A stretch of 64,000 nt of DNA from Enterobacter hormaechei ATCC 49162 (GCF_001875655.1 NZ_MKEQ01000001.1:1240001-1304000); one strand, 5' to 3'. Positions 53,433 through 63,963 are shown, counted from the first letter of the stretch. Made by a program: numbers and translations. The notes: generated by a model from the letters alone, not told the origin.

Positions 53433-54641
53433 TTAACCTACCATATTATTAAGTTGCAGAAGCGGTTGTAATATTGACAGTACGATGAATAAAACAATCG
53501 TTGCCATGGATACCACCAGCGCCGGTTCAAAGACCGACAGCGTTAATGTAATTCGATGCTGTAATGCCGATTCCTGGTTTTCCGCCGCGCGGTCCATTAA
53601 ATTACCTAATTCCCCGCTCTCTTCCCCGGAGGCAATCATATACAGCATGGTCGGCGGGAATAATTTCGCCTGTTCAAGCGCCGCATACAGCGAGGCCCCC
53701 TGGCGCACGGTGTCGGCGGCCTGCTCCAGCACCTGCCGGGCATAGAGGTTTTCGATACCGTCCATCGCGATATACATCCCCTCCAGCAGCGGCACGCTAC
53801 TGGCCTGCAAAATGCTCAGGGTACGGATATAGCGGGCGCTGTTGATGGCGCAGACCAGTTTTTTGATCGGCGAGCCGTTTACCAGCCAGCTGTGCCAGCG
53901 AAAACGGTTTTTGGCATTCCTCAGCCAGGTTTTGAAGCCGATAAAGCCGCCCCCCAGAATGCCCACAATATAAATGCCCCAGGCTTGCAGGAAATCACTC
54001 ACCGCAATCAGCGTCCGGGTGGTGATCGGCAGTTGCTGCTTCATATGGGTGAACTGCTCGATCACCTGCGGCACCACCGCCACCAGCAGGATGCTGATAA
54101 CCGCGATGGCAACAACGGTGAGGGTGATCGGGTAGACCATCGCCTGCGTCAGCTTGCTTTTCATCTTCTGGCGCTGCTCGTTGTACTCCGCCAGCTTCTC
54201 CAGCACATCGCCCAGATGACCGGTCTTTTCACCCGCCATCACCAGCGTGCAGTAGAGCTTGTCGAAGGTGCGCGGGAACTGGCTGAAGGCGTCGAACAGC
54301 GTATGCCCCTCGACCACCTTCTCGCGGATCTCCACCACCATCGCCGCCAGCTTTTTGTCTTCCGTCTGCTTCGAGATCGCCTTCAGCGCGCTCTCCAGCG
54401 GCAGGGCCGCATTCACCAGCGTGGAAAGCTGACGGGTAAACATCGACAGCACCGGCGTGGAGAGCTTTGCGCCGGTTTTCGCTTTTCCGGCCGTCGCCGC
54501 CTCGCGGGTTTCGGTGATGCTGACGGGCATGAGCTTTTGCTCGCGCAACATCTGGCGAACCTGCTTCTGCCCCTCGGCCTGTAGCGTCCCGCGCTGGGTT
54601 TTCCCCGCGGTATCCGTCGCCGTCCAGGCGTAGAAAGCCAT
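53433..54641 (-). CDS. gspF: T2SS inner-membrane platform protein GspF
   Basis: The 402 residues carry two GspF cytoplasmic domains (about 70-165 and 270-370) and three spans near 170, 220 and 375. Motifs include ALPLESALKAI, PRTFDKLYCTLVMAGEKTG and MIASGEESGELG. It is the central assembly platform under the pseudopilus. It overlaps gspE by one base. Confidence 0.96.
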   Translation of the reverse strand: MAFYAWTATDTAGKTQRGTLQAEGQKQVRQMLREQKLMPVSITETREAATAGKAKTGAKLSTPVLSMFTRQLSTLVNAALPLESALKAISKQTEDKKLAAMVVEIREKVVEGHTLFDAFSQFPRTFDKLYCTLVMAGEKTGHLGDVLEKLAEYNEQRQKMKSKLTQAMVYPITLTVVAIAVISILLVAVVPQVIEQFTHMKQQLPITTRTLIAVSDFLQAWGIYIVGILGGGFIGFKTWLRNAKNRFRWHSWLVNGSPIKKLVCAINSARYIRTLSILQASSVPLLEGMYIAMDGIENLYARQVLEQAADTVRQGASLYAALEQAKLFPPTMLYMIASGEESGELGNLMDRAAENQESALQHRITLTLSVFEPALVVSMATIVLFIVLSILQPLLQLNNMVG

Positions 54642-56119
54642 TACGCATCCCCCCCACGCTCGGCGGTGACGCGCATCACCTCTTCCAGCGAGGTCACGCC
54701 GCTAATCACCTTCAGCAGCCCGTTTTCACGCAGGCTGTAGGCCTGCTTAAAGAGCTGCGTTTCGATAGACATTTCGTCTTTATCTTCATGAATGGCGCGG
54801 CGCATGGTGCTGTCCACCACCAGGAATTCATGAATACCGGCGCGGCCCTGATAGCCGCTCTGGCGGCAGTGTTCGCATCCCACCGCGCGGTAAATGGCTT
54901 TTGGCGGCGCGTCCATAAAGCTGAACAGCGCTTTTTCATTTGCATCCAGCGGACTGGTGGTCCGGCAGTGCGTACACAGCCGACGCACCAGACGCTGGGC
55001 AATGACACCGAGCAACGATGAACCAATTAAAAAGGACTCCAGCCCCATGTCCCGCAGACGGGTTATCGCCCCTGCGGCACTGTTGGTGTGCAGCGTAGAC
55101 ATGACCAGGTGACCGGTAAGCGACGCCTGCACCGCGATCTGCGCGGTTTCACCGTCACGAATTTCCCCGATCATCACCACGTCCGGGTCCTGACGCAGAA
55201 TGGCGCGCAGCCCGCGGGCAAAGGTCATGTCCACGCGCGGGTTAACCTGCGTCTGCCCCACCCCTTCCAGCTCGTATTCAATCGGGTCTTCAACGGTCAG
55301 GATGTTGCGTTCGTGGCCGTTCAGCGCCGAAAGAATGGCGTACAGGGTGGTACTTTTACCGGAACCTGTCGGTCCGGTGACCAGGATAATGCCGTGAGGG
55401 CGGTCAATCAGCCCCTTTAATTTCTCCAGTTCTTCGTCGATCAGCCCGAGCTTGTTGATGTCGGGCTTCAGGTTACTTTTGTCGAGCAGACGCATGACCA
55501 CGCGCTCGCCGTACTGAGACGGAATGGTCGAGACGCGCACGTCGATGGCCTTGCGACCGATGCGCAGGGAGATACGACCATCCTGCGGCAGTCGTTTTTC
55601 AGCGATGTCCAGCTTCGACATGACCTTGATACGCGACACCAGCAGCGGCGCGAGCTTACGCGCCGGTTGCAGTACCGGACGCAGCACGCCGTCGACGCGA
55701 AAGCGAATGCTCAGCGTGCGTTCGAAGGTTTCGATATGGATATCCGACGCGCCGTCTTTTACCGCCTCGCCGAGAATGGCGTTGATCAGGCGGATCACCG
55801 GCGAGTTTTCGTCGTTATCGAGCAGATCTTCGTTATCCGGGATCTCCTCGGTTAACGCCATCAGATCGATATCCGCGTCCATGTCATCCACCAGCTGCTG
55901 CGACACGCCGCTGCTCTGCTGCCAGATCTTCGCCAGCATCTCGTCAAAGGCTTCCGGCGTCAGGGTGACCGGGACGAACGCGCGTCCCAGCACCCGGCGC
56001 ACTTCCAGCAGTGCAAACGCCGGGGTGTCATCACGGATATAGACGTCATTGTTATAAAATAAAACGCCGTTATCTTTTGCGTAGCTGCTGCTACACAGAG
56101 TTTTACTCAGTTCGTCCAC
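54641..56119 (-). CDS. gspE: T2SS assembly ATPase GspE
   Basis: The 492 residues include an N-terminal GspL-binding region and a secretion ATPase with Walker [14 protein letters not shown], Asp box [17 protein letters not shown], Walker [19 protein letters not shown] and His box LVMSTLHTN. The tetracysteine zinc site is CTHC...CEHC. All catalytic motifs are intact, in contrast to GspA encoded divergently. It drives pseudopilus assembly from the cytoplasm. Confidence 0.97.
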   Translation of the reverse strand: MDELSKTLCSSSYAKDNGVLFYNNDVYIRDDTPAFALLEVRRVLGRAFVPVTLTPEAFDEMLAKIWQQSSGVSQQLVDDMDADIDLMALTEEIPDNEDLLDNDENSPVIRLINAILGEAVKDGASDIHIETFERTLSIRFRVDGVLRPVLQPARKLAPLLVSRIKVMSKLDIAEKRLPQDGRISLRIGRKAIDVRVSTIPSQYGERVVMRLLDKSNLKPDINKLGLIDEELEKLKGLIDRPHGIILVTGPTGSGKSTTLYAILSALNGHERNILTVEDPIEYELEGVGQTQVNPRVDMTFARGLRAILRQDPDVVMIGEIRDGETAQIAVQASLTGHLVMSTLHTNSAAGAITRLRDMGLESFLIGSSLLGVIAQRLVRRLCTHCRTTSPLDANEKALFSFMDAPPKAIYRAVGCEHCRQSGYQGRAGIHEFLVVDSTMRRAIHEDKDEMSIETQLFKQAYSLRENGLLKVISGVTSLEEVMRVTAERGGDA

Positions 56120-56133
56120 GTTGCCCCTCCGCC

Positions 56134-58056
56134 TTATTCTTTAAACGGATTGCGCGTCGCGCTGGTTTTCACCGGTGCGGCGCTGGTGCTGGCGGAAGGA
56201 AACGCGGGCAGAACAGGGCCTTCCTCCGGTTCAACAATGCCTAGTTTTTTCTCCTCCGCACGCTGCATCTGGCGTACGCGGATCTGGTCATATTTCTCTT
56301 TCGACGCCGCGCTGTAGTTGTCATCGTCACGCAGGACGGTGGTATGGATAAACACCATCAGGTTGCGTTTAGAGGTATCCTGCGAGGTGTAACGGAACAG
56401 CTGTCCGACCAGCGGAATATCACCCAGCAGCGGCACTTTAGAGACGGACTGTTTGGTGACGTTCTCCATCAGACCGCCGAGTACTACCGTCTGGCCACTG
56501 TGCACCATCACTTCGTTATTGATCGTGCGCGTGTTGAACGTCGGGCCGAGGCTGGCGTCTTCCGTCGCGTTGTTATCGACGCTGGACACTTCCTGCTCAA
56601 TTTTCAGGTGGATCATGTCGCCATCATTGATTTGCGGCACAATTTTCAGCTTGGTACCGACCGTTTTACGCTCAACGGAGTTAAACACGTTGTCGCCACT
56701 GGTGGTCTGCGACCCGGAAAGCACCGGCACGTCCTGACCCACGTTGAACGACGCTTCTTTGTTATCCAGCGTGACCACGCTTGGCGTGGAGAGAATGTCG
56801 TTTTTGCCGTTGGTCGAGAGCGCGGTCATCAGCATGCCGAAATCACCGTTAAAGAAGCCGGTCGCCAGGCCAGTGAAACTCGTCCCCTTCATGGTGCCAT
56901 TTTTGATCTGGCTGATTGGCAGGTCAGTTGCGCCGAACTGTACGCCACCGTGCTTGCTCGTCCACTGCACGCCAAGATCCATACCGTTGCCGTCCTGCAC
57001 TTCAGCAATGATCGCTTCCACCAGCACCTGCGGACGGCGAATATCCAGCTTGTCGATCACCTTCTCAAGGGAGTTCATCACGTTAGGCTGCGCGGTGATC
57101 ACCAGAGCGTTGGTTGACTCGTCGGCGGTAATATTCAGATCCGTGGAGGCGCTCGCGGTTTTCGCTTTGGCGGTGCCCGGCTTGTCTTTCAGCTGCTCGC
57201 CAATCCCGGTGAGCACTGGCACCACTTTGGTGGCGCTGGCGTATTTGAGGTAGAAGACGCGGGTGTTCCCCTCGTTATTCTGTTCACGATCCAGCTGGTG
57301 GATAAGCGAACGGGTACGCGCGCGCGCATCTTCCGGGCCGCTGATCACCAGGCTGTTGGTTTCGTCGTCGGCCACCACTTTGGTGGCCAGCTGCGGCGCG
57401 TTCTGCCCTTTCTGCTCCTCGTTGCTGAGGTTGTTCAGCATTTCTGCAAGCTCTTTGGCAGAGGCAAAGCGCAGCGGCACAATTTCGCGCCGCTGGATAC
57501 CGTTGTTATCCACGCGCTGCACCAGATCCACCAGACGGTTAACCACCGAGGCTTTCCCGGTTAACAGCAGCACGTTCGACGGCTCGAAGTGGACCACGTT
57601 GCCAATGCCTGTCGCATCGTTAAGCTGACGCAGCAGCGGGGCCAGCTCGCGCACCGGGACGTTTTCCATGCGCACCACGCGGGTGATGATCTCGTCACCT
57701 TTGCCCGGGTTTTTGCTGTCTGCCAGCGGCGCACCGGCGGTGCGGGCTACGCTTGAGCGCACCACTTTCACCATACCGTTGTCCATTGGGATGACCGACA
57801 GACCGTACAGATCCAGCACGCTCAGGAAGAACTGGTAATATTCGTCTTCCGTCAGCACGTTGTAGGTTCTGACCGAGACGGTTCCCTGAACGGACGGATC
57901 GACCAGTATGGTTTTGTTGAGATTGCGACCTACCGTATCGATAAACTCGCGAATATCAGTATTTTTAAAACTCGCGCTAAAGTTAGCTGCAAGCAGCGAA
58001 CCTGAATATAACGACAATGCGGTCAGCGCCACGCACGCCCAAGGAAATTTCTTCAT
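56134..58056 (-). CDS. gspD: T2SS outer-membrane secretin GspD
   Basis: The 640-residue precursor has a signal peptide ([17 protein letters not shown]), an N0 domain ([18 protein letters not shown]), N1-N3 domains and the secretin channel with [10 protein letters not shown] and [35 protein letters not shown]. The C-terminal S-domain-like tail ends ATRNPFKE. It forms the outer-membrane pore. No pilotin gene (gspS or aspS) is visible nearby, so placement may depend on GspA/GspB. Confidence 0.96.
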   Translation of the reverse strand: MKKFPWACVALTALSLYSGSLLAANFSASFKNTDIREFIDTVGRNLNKTILVDPSVQGTVSVRTYNVLTEDEYYQFFLSVLDLYGLSVIPMDNGMVKVVRSSVARTAGAPLADSKNPGKGDEIITRVVRMENVPVRELAPLLRQLNDATGIGNVVHFEPSNVLLLTGKASVVNRLVDLVQRVDNNGIQRREIVPLRFASAKELAEMLNNLSNEEQKGQNAPQLATKVVADDETNSLVISGPEDARARTRSLIHQLDREQNNEGNTRVFYLKYASATKVVPVLTGIGEQLKDKPGTAKAKTASASTDLNITADESTNALVITAQPNVMNSLEKVIDKLDIRRPQVLVEAIIAEVQDGNGMDLGVQWTSKHGGVQFGATDLPISQIKNGTMKGTSFTGLATGFFNGDFGMLMTALSTNGKNDILSTPSVVTLDNKEASFNVGQDVPVLSGSQTTSGDNVFNSVERKTVGTKLKIVPQINDGDMIHLKIEQEVSSVDNNATEDASLGPTFNTRTINNEVMVHSGQTVVLGGLMENVTKQSVSKVPLLGDIPLVGQLFRYTSQDTSKRNLMVFIHTTVLRDDDNYSAASKEKYDQIRVRQMQRAEEKKLGIVEPEEGPVLPAFPSASTSAAPVKTSATRNPFKE

Positions 58057-58069
58057 GTCTGTACACTTG

Positions 58070-58843
58070 TTAATTGTTTAGAACATTAACCCGAATATTT
58101 TCAAGGTGAGCGTGACGTCGGACGACGACCTCCGCTTCTTTCATTTTCGACCAGTTAGCAATAATACTTTTTGCTTTTGCTTCATCCGTCATATCGACAG
58201 AATTAACTTCTACCGCAACATCACCTTTTTCCAGACCAGACTGGCTGTAAAAGGCGGACGCATTCCTTGGGTTTATCCTGTAGCCTTCCAGGTGGCCCTT
58301 TTCGATTATTGGTTTTAACACCAGATAATCATCAAGATGCACGCTGTCAGCGCCTGCATCTTTTGTCGATTTCGTTACCGGGCCGCTGTCCACGCCGCCT
58401 TTAAAATAGTCTGGCTGCTTTAATGCCAGTACCTGCGTAGCACCTTCATAATTAACCACCACATTATCTTTATTAATTTCCTGAATAAATGCGTCGTTAA
58501 AACCGGTCAGCGGTTCGCCTTCACGGTAGCTTTTCTGGCCGCCAGGCGTTTTGATGACGGCGAAGGAGAGCCAGGGGTCATCGCTTCTCACAATGCCTTC
58601 GATTTCCGCCGCCAGCGGGGCTTTCACCGCTGCCGGTAAATTTTCCTGACGAACGGCAGCGGTAAAGAGCGTAAAGGGTTTTTCGTTACGCGACGCTTTC
58701 AGCGGCTGTTCATCAGAATCAGCCAGCTTATTCGTAACTTTTTTATAATCTTTAAAGGTGAGATACCCCTGCTGGCCGCAAAAGATAAGCAGCACAAACA
58801 TAAAACAAGGCGTTATCCACCGTGACAGAAATGAGAACCTCAT
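58070..58843 (-). CDS. gspC: T2SS inner-membrane protein GspC
   Basis: The 257 residues have one N-terminal span (PCFMFVLLIFCGQQGYL), a homology region that contacts the secretin N0 domain (about 65-175) and a C-terminal PDZ domain (LEGYRINPRNASAFYSQSGLEKGD). GspC couples the platform to GspD and helps select substrate. First gene of the gspC-O operon; the 258 bases to gspA contain the divergent promoters. Confidence 0.93.
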   Translation of the reverse strand: MRFSFLSRWITPCFMFVLLIFCGQQGYLTFKDYKKVTNKLADSDEQPLKASRNEKPFTLFTAAVRQENLPAAVKAPLAAEIEGIVRSDDPWLSFAVIKTPGGQKSYREGEPLTGFNDAFIQEINKDNVVVNYEGATQVLALKQPDYFKGGVDSGPVTKSTKDAGADSVHLDDYLVLKPIIEKGHLEGYRINPRNASAFYSQSGLEKGDVAVEVNSVDMTDEAKAKSIIANWSKMKEAEVVVRRHAHLENIRVNVLNN

Positions 58844-59101
58844 TTTTTATCCGGCCTGTAGCAAAGCAAAAATAAGCAGCGTCATACTGCGCCAATATGG
58901 AGGAAAATAGTAATAAGCTGTTGCAAAAGCGACCACCGACTTCGCCACTAACTTTCATAAAGAAAAATATTGACCGTATAAAATCCAGATGTTAGGCACG
59001 GCCTGGTGGATATTTTTACCCTGTTTGCAAATTGACCACCTCAGGGCATTACCGTACTTTCTGGTGCTGTTGCTATTCCTAATCAGAGACGGTAAGTCGT
59101 T
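58844..59101. promoter_or_regulatory. gspC-gspA divergent promoter region
   Basis: This 258-base AT-rich interval separates the two secretion operons. TTGACC at about 58971 followed by TATAAA close by are promoter-like pieces, but their spacing does not give one clear promoter. A strong CRP or FNR palindrome was not found by eye. In E. coli K-12 the equivalent divergent gsp region is silenced by H-NS, for which this AT-richness would be suitable. Confidence 0.35.
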
Positions 59102-60664
59102 ATGTATCAGAGCCACTTTAATTTTAAAAATCCGCCATTCAGGACAATCACCCGTTTATCCGGTGATTTTCTGGTGCCTTATCATCAGGACGTGTTCAAC
59201 CTGCTGAAAGAGAAAACCCAACTGGCGGGAATTATCGGGCTGTTTTGCGACGACGCGCCGCTTCTGAGCCAGTTCATTGATGCGCTGAAAGCCAGCAACA
59301 ACACCGTTCTTGCCATCAACGCGTTTCCCAAACTGAGTGCCAGTAGCCTGCTGTACAAACTCAACCCGGGAACGAAAGCGATTAAAGATCGCATGCAGGC
59401 GGTGGATGCCGTCGTGCGCCAGTGGCAGGAGGGGAAAGCGAAATCCAGAGTGCTGACGATTGCCCATGCCGAAGCCATGAAAGAGAGCTGCCGTGAAGTA
59501 TTGGGCACGCTGCTCACGCGCGCCCAGGAGCTGAACTTCCGGCTCTCCGTGGTCCTCACGGGCACGGCGGATCAGGCAATCCTGCTCGGGCAACCTGAAC
59601 TGCGCGAATATACGCACACGCATCATGTCCTGCGCCCCCTGACCTGCCGCGAATACCTGAGCTATGTTCAGGCCCAGTGCGAAGAACACGGCTGTGAAAA
59701 TTCACCGTTAACCCCAGCCCGCGTGCGCAAAATGCACACGCTGACCAAGGGCAACATCAGCAAACTGAACGCGCTGGCGCACCTGTCAATGCTCGCCGCC
59801 TGGACAGAACGCGCGGCGCAGGTCAGCCCACGACATTTACGTCTGGCGGCGGGAGAGATCCTGCCCGCCAAAAAACACGGTAAGCGCCTGGCAACCGTGG
59901 GGCTGTTTGCGTCCGTGCTGTTTGCCACCTGCGGCTGGTATTTGACCTCGTCCATCAGCGCGCGTCTTCCGATCCAACTGCCGGTGCCGGTCAGCTGGAA
60001 ACAGCAGGTGCCAAAAGCCGACGCGCCCGTGGTGCCGGTTATCGACAACGAAATGGTTAATCAGCCGGATGCGATGCACCAGCTTTATCTGATGTGGGGG
60101 TATGACGCCTCGGCGGAAGATGCGCTTTGTGAGAACGCCGCGAAGGTGAACCTGATGTGTAAACAGGGGAACACATCGCCGGATACGCTGGCGAAAGAGG
60201 GTTATCCGTGGGTGAGTGAACTCAAAACGGGCGGGCATCTTAACTATGCGGTGGTCGCCCGCGTTGGCGACACCTCGATTGACCTGTTGATGAATAACCG
60301 CACCTGGCAGGTGAGCCGCAGCTGGTTTAACCGCCATGCGACCGGCAACTTCACCCAGTTGCACCGTCTGACGCCGGAAGGTAAGGACGCGATCGGCGCG
60401 GCCAGCGACAGTAAAGACATGGCCTGGCTGGATCGGCAATTAAGCCTGGCGCTGAGCCAGCCCGAAACCCATGCCCGGATCTGGACCGCAGAGATGATGA
60501 AACGCACCCGCGAGTTCCAGCAAAAAATAAATCTGCCCGTGGATGGCATCCCTGGAGAAGATACGCTGATGCAGTTAATGCGCGTAACCAACAGTACGCC
60601 AAGCGTACTGATCCAGGCCAACCAGACGAAAACGGACGCGAAAACGCAGGAGAAGAAAGCCTAA
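59102..60664 (+). CDS. gspA: GspA/ExeA-like protein with degenerate nucleotide-binding motifs
   Basis: The 520-residue protein starts MYQSHFNFKNPPF like ExeA and keeps the AAA-fold order: a putative P-loop position, VLTGTADQA (sensor-like) and RPLTCREYLSYVQ. The expected Walker A (G-x4-GKT) is replaced by GLFCDDAPLLSQF, and the Walker B DE pair by AH in VLTIAHAEAM. A span near residue 265 (LATVGLFASVLFATCGWYL) leads to a periplasmic C39-like segment and a C-terminal peptidoglycan-binding domain (EFQQKINLPVDGIPGEDTLMQL). With GspB it probably helps secretin pass or anchor in the wall, perhaps without ATP hydrolysis. It overlaps gspB by one base. Confidence 0.85.
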   Translation: MYQSHFNFKNPPFRTITRLSGDFLVPYHQDVFNLLKEKTQLAGIIGLFCDDAPLLSQFIDALKASNNTVLAINAFPKLSASSLLYKLNPGTKAIKDRMQAVDAVVRQWQEGKAKSRVLTIAHAEAMKESCREVLGTLLTRAQELNFRLSVVLTGTADQAILLGQPELREYTHTHHVLRPLTCREYLSYVQAQCEEHGCENSPLTPARVRKMHTLTKGNISKLNALAHLSMLAAWTERAAQVSPRHLRLAAGEILPAKKHGKRLATVGLFASVLFATCGWYLTSSISARLPIQLPVPVSWKQQVPKADAPVVPVIDNEMVNQPDAMHQLYLMWGYDASAEDALCENAAKVNLMCKQGNTSPDTLAKEGYPWVSELKTGGHLNYAVVARVGDTSIDLLMNNRTWQVSRSWFNRHATGNFTQLHRLTPEGKDAIGAASDSKDMAWLDRQLSLALSQPETHARIWTAEMMKRTREFQQKINLPVDGIPGEDTLMQLMRVTNSTPSVLIQANQTKTDAKTQEKKA

Positions 60665-61311
60665 TGTCAACCATCTGTCTTGCGGCCCAGCGCAGCTACA
60701 CCACCGGGGAAGCGGTCTGGTTTTCGTACCGCCTTCCCAGCCTGAAAACCGTGTTCGGCAACAGCCTGTTATGGATGGTTGGGCTTTGCGCCATGCTGGT
60801 TGCCGGCCTGTATGCGCATATCTACTGGAACCTGCGCCATCCGGCCCCTGAACCGGTAAAAGCCAGCGTTGCGAAACCGGAAACGCAGCTTTCCGATATG
60901 CATTACGTGTACGTGAGTAAACCGTTCCCGCATCCACATCCCGCCCCCGCGCCGATGCATGTTGATGTTCCACCGATGCAGGATCTGCCTATTAACAGCG
61001 ATGATGCCGACTGGCAGCAGGCGCCCGACGGTGCAGTGCCGCACGACACCTCGCGGGATACCTTACCGGGAACCGAGGCGCACGAGCAGGATATGCCTTC
61101 CGCCAGCGCTGACCATAATGACCGTGATAACGCGTCATTAACGGAATTATTTAAGCAGGCGTTAAAAGAACAGGAGCGAGATTATTCGCAAGGCAAAATT
61201 CCCGCGCCGCCGGTTGACGAAACGCAGGATAATTCTCAGGCCAGCTTAAAAAATTATGGACATAGCCGTTCTCCCTTAAGTATTAAAGAAGAACGGCTGG
61301 AGCAGGATTAG
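60664..61311 (+). CDS. gspB: T2SS assembly factor GspB
   Basis: The 215-residue protein has a cytoplasmic N-terminus, one span (LLWMVGLCAMLVAGLYAHIYW), a Pro/His-rich periplasmic stretch (PHPHPAPAPMHVD) and an acidic C-terminal region. The position immediately after gspA and the bitopic layout support GspB. The sequence is poorly conserved, so the assignment leans on context. Its last codon overlaps the convergent regulator gene by four bases. Confidence 0.75.
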   Translation: MSTICLAAQRSYTTGEAVWFSYRLPSLKTVFGNSLLWMVGLCAMLVAGLYAHIYWNLRHPAPEPVKASVAKPETQLSDMHYVYVSKPFPHPHPAPAPMHVDVPPMQDLPINSDDADWQQAPDGAVPHDTSRDTLPGTEAHEQDMPSASADHNDRDNASLTELFKQALKEQERDYSQGKIPAPPVDETQDNSQASLKNYGHSRSPLSIKEERLEQD

Positions 61312-61931
61312 TATTTTTCAGGAAGCGTGGTGAGGTTAAGCAGTCGCCCTTTTTCGACCACAATATACTGACCTTTTTTAAGGTCGGAGAGAATTTTGAT
61401 AATGGTACTACGCGCCAGGTTAGTGTATTCCTGAATGTAATCGTAAACGTTAATATCACGTTGCTGATGAACAATCAGATCATTAATCTCGTACAAAAAT
61501 TCGCGAACAACGGAATAAGCACTGCGGGCAACCAGAACATCATCACGCTTGCTCAGCATGCAAATATACCAGGACAGGACTTTGGTCAGTTCTGGCCATA
61601 AGTTTTTTTCGGTCATCAGCTGGGCGAAGTCCTCCTTCCTGACTGAGCGAACAATGGTATTCGCCCTTACAAGGCCGTACATGTGGGTGGCGTTGTAATA
61701 CATAGATGAGAGGCCAAAGATGCAATGCCCGGTCACGGTAAACATGCACAGTTCGTCAGATTCACGTCGAAATTCCACTTCGCCGCTGACGATAATATGA
61801 ATATACCCGGTATCAGCAGTGGAGATTTTTTGCCATTTCTTTAATGTTTTTTCTTCAAAGACTGAAGTTGCTGAAATGATTTTTTCCATTTCATGATGCG
61901 GACGTAATTTTTTTGCATAGATGCTTAACAT
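61308..61931 (-). CDS. Crp/Fnr-superfamily regulator (IprA/YaiV-like)
   Basis: This 207-residue protein has an N-terminal cyclic-nucleotide-binding-like beta roll (GYIHIIVSGEVEFRRES, HCIFGLSSMYY, about 10-110), a dimerisation helix and a C-terminal winged helix (YDYIQEYTNLARSTIIKILSDLKKGQYI, recognition helix about 170-185). The beta roll lacks the clear phosphate-binding cassette of CRP, so cAMP binding is unlikely. It resembles the IprA/YaiV group. Overlap with the end of gspB and its island location suggest local control of secretion or chitinase genes, which is inference. The 265 bases upstream are AT-rich and hold its promoter only. Confidence 0.72.
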   Translation of the reverse strand: MLSIYAKKLRPHHEMEKIISATSVFEEKTLKKWQKISTADTGYIHIIVSGEVEFRRESDELCMFTVTGHCIFGLSSMYYNATHMYGLVRANTIVRSVRKEDFAQLMTEKNLWPELTKVLSWYICMLSKRDDVLVARSAYSVVREFLYEINDLIVHQQRDINVYDYIQEYTNLARSTIIKILSDLKKGQYIVVEKGRLLNLTTLPEKY

Positions 61932-62196
61932 TGTTATACCCGATTTAAGATATGATTATAAAAAAACATGGCCACGGCATGGGCGCCGAACCATAAAGCC
62001 CTTCCTGGTGGAAATTTAAAAACAAGCAAAAAAAGTGAAGCTTTTAATTTATTTGCCAGAATACTTAGCAAGCTATGTGTCTATCTTAAATCCGGATAAT
62101 TTTAAGTCAATTTACTAAAAGTTAATTGATTTTGTACTTAAGATTAATCTCATAGAAAATCAGAGAAAAATACTCTCTATGAGGTATATAAATGGC

Positions 62197-63027
62197 TCAA
62201 CCTTGCCCGTATTTCTCTAAAAGTGCTTCGGCAATGGCCATCGTTTCCACATCTGCTATGCCGTTCCATAATTGCGGACGAAAATGCATCTGGAAGACCA
62301 TAATGATGCGTTGCTGCTGTGCTGGCGTAGCGTCCTCGGGGACTTCGTAGCCGTAGCGCGACAGCAAATCGAGCAGGACAGCCGTATCGACCTGCTGATA
62401 ACGTGGTCGTCCGTTGATATAGAAGTTTACGCGTGCCGGATCGGGCCATGCGCCTATGCCCTGTTGCGCCAGTTCATGCCACGGGAACAACGGGCCAGGA
62501 TCGTCTTTACGCTGCGGGGCGATATCCGAATGCGCCACCACGTTCTGCGGCTTGATGTCGTAACGGGCGATGATGTCTCTGGCGAGTGGGATCAGCGCCG
62601 CAATTTGCTTTGGTTCAAAGGGGACGAAGGTTTTCACGCCATGCGTTTTCCGCCAGCCGCGATTTTCAAGCTCAATGCCAACGGACGTATCATTTATACG
62701 GTTAGTGCCACGCCAGAAGCTGATGCCTGCATGCCAGGCCAGTTCGCTCTCCGGCACCAGTTGCCAGATACGGGGTTTGCCGTCCGGTGCGGGGGGATTG
62801 GCGGGGATAAGATAATGTGAACTGACGTTTTTATCGGTTAACGTCGCAAGCGACGTGTCAAAATCATCTGCGGTGTAGTGGATCACCAGCACCTTTATTC
62901 GCGGGTAGGCCGCCTGCGCCTGATGGCGCGTATCCAGTTCGTACGCGCCTTTATCAACAATGCCTTTTTCCTGGGCACATCCTGCCAGCAGCAATGCCAG
63001 CAGGAGGGTTGAGAGCGAACGCTTCAT
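62197..63027 (-). CDS. amiD: N-acetylmuramoyl-L-alanine amidase AmiD (lipoprotein)
   Basis: The 276-residue protein equals E. coli AmiD in length. A lipobox LLLAGC gives a lipidated Cys at residue 17. The Amidase_2 domain shows zinc ligands in [10 protein letters not shown] and [16 protein letters not shown], and a C-terminal peptidoglycan-binding domain follows. It is an outer-membrane amidase that cleaves MurNAc and anhydro-MurNAc peptides. It overlaps ybjQ by four bases. This restores E. coli gene order after the island. Confidence 0.96.
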   Translation of the reverse strand: MKRSLSTLLLALLLAGCAQEKGIVDKGAYELDTRHQAQAAYPRIKVLVIHYTADDFDTSLATLTDKNVSSHYLIPANPPAPDGKPRIWQLVPESELAWHAGISFWRGTNRINDTSVGIELENRGWRKTHGVKTFVPFEPKQIAALIPLARDIIARYDIKPQNVVAHSDIAPQRKDDPGPLFPWHELAQQGIGAWPDPARVNFYINGRPRYQQVDTAVLLDLLSRYGYEVPEDATPAQQQRIIMVFQMHFRPQLWNGIADVETMAIAEALLEKYGQG

Positions 63028-63347
63028 CGACGGGTTTTCACCGCCGTGCCGCTTACGCTGACCATCAGCATGCTGGCATCTTTCCCGACCGTTTCGTAGT
63101 CAATATCTATGCCCACCACCGCATCCGCGCCCAGTGCTTTGGCCTGCTCGCCCAGCTCTTTAAACGCAATTTCGCGGGCCTTACGCAGCTCTTTTTCGTA
63201 CGCGCCGGAACGTCCGCCGACAATGTCCCGAATACCGGCAAAGAAGTCGCGGAAGATATTGGCGCCCAGAATCGCTTCGCCGGTCACCACGCCGCAGTAC
63301 TCGGTAATCGGTTGTCCTTCCAGGGTTGGCGTTGTTGAAAACTGCAT
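63024..63347 (-). CDS. ybjQ: UPF0145 family protein YbjQ
   Basis: The 107-residue protein is a YbjQ/DUF74 domain with [22 protein letters not shown], the repeating [15 protein letters not shown] segment and no signal peptide. E. coli YbjQ has the same length. Function unknown. It is co-transcribed with amiD (four-base overlap). Confidence 0.95.
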   Translation of the reverse strand: MQFSTTPTLEGQPITEYCGVVTGEAILGANIFRDFFAGIRDIVGGRSGAYEKELRKAREIAFKELGEQAKALGADAVVGIDIDYETVGKDASMLMVSVSGTAVKTRR

Positions 63348-63444
63348 ACTTTCTCTCCTTCTTTAGCGTTCAATGCGTTAGCAACAGCATTATCGGTTCG
63401 TTACGCTATGATTGAAAGGATAGTTAATAAATAAGGAAATCAAC

Positions 63445-63963
63445 ATGCGCTACTCTGCTTTAACGCTTTTAGTGCCATGCGCGCTGGTGCTCAGCGCCTG
63501 CACAACGCCGGTCACGCCAGCCTTTAAGGATATCGGAACCCGCAGCGGCCCTTGTATCGAGGGCGGCCCGGACGCCGTGGCGCAACAATTTTATGATTAC
63601 CGTATTCAGCATCGCGGGAATGACATAACTGCCCTGCGCCCGTACCTGAGCGATAATCTGGCGAAACTGCTGAGCGATGCCACCCGCGATCCGCAGCACA
63701 ATGCGTTGCTGTCATCCGATCCGTTCTCCAGCCGCGCCACGCTGCCGGACAGCGCTGAGGTCGCCAGCGCGTCCACCATTCCGAATACCGACGCACGCAA
63801 TATTCCCCTGCGCGTGAAGCTGACCCAGGGGACGCAAACCTGGCAGGATGAGGTGCTGATGATTCGTGAAGGCCAGTGCTGGGCAGTCGACGATGTGCGC
63901 TACCTCGGTGGCAGCGTTCATGCCCCGGCTGGCACCCTTCGCCAGTCGATTGAGAACCGCTAA
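63445..63963 (+). CDS. ybjP: Lipoprotein YbjP
   Basis: This 172-residue protein has a lipoprotein signal with lipobox LVLSAC (Cys about residue 19) and a DUF3828-like domain with FYDYRIQHRGNDITALRPYLSDNL. It matches E. coli YbjP. Function unknown. It is divergent from ybjQ; the 97-base gap holds both promoters. The window ends 37 bases later. Confidence 0.94.
   Translation: MRYSALTLLVPCALVLSACTTPVTPAFKDIGTRSGPCIEGGPDAVAQQFYDYRIQHRGNDITALRPYLSDNLAKLLSDATRDPQHNALLSSDPFSSRATLPDSAEVASASTIPNTDARNIPLRVKLTQGTQTWQDEVLMIREGQCWAVDDVRYLGGSVHAPAGTLRQSIENR

Noticed and set aside
62032..62196. Attachment site or direct repeat at the right end of the T2SS island
   Set aside because: The AT-rich region holds no repeat matching the left edge near 42432-42544 beyond short chance matches, and there is no tRNA or integrase.
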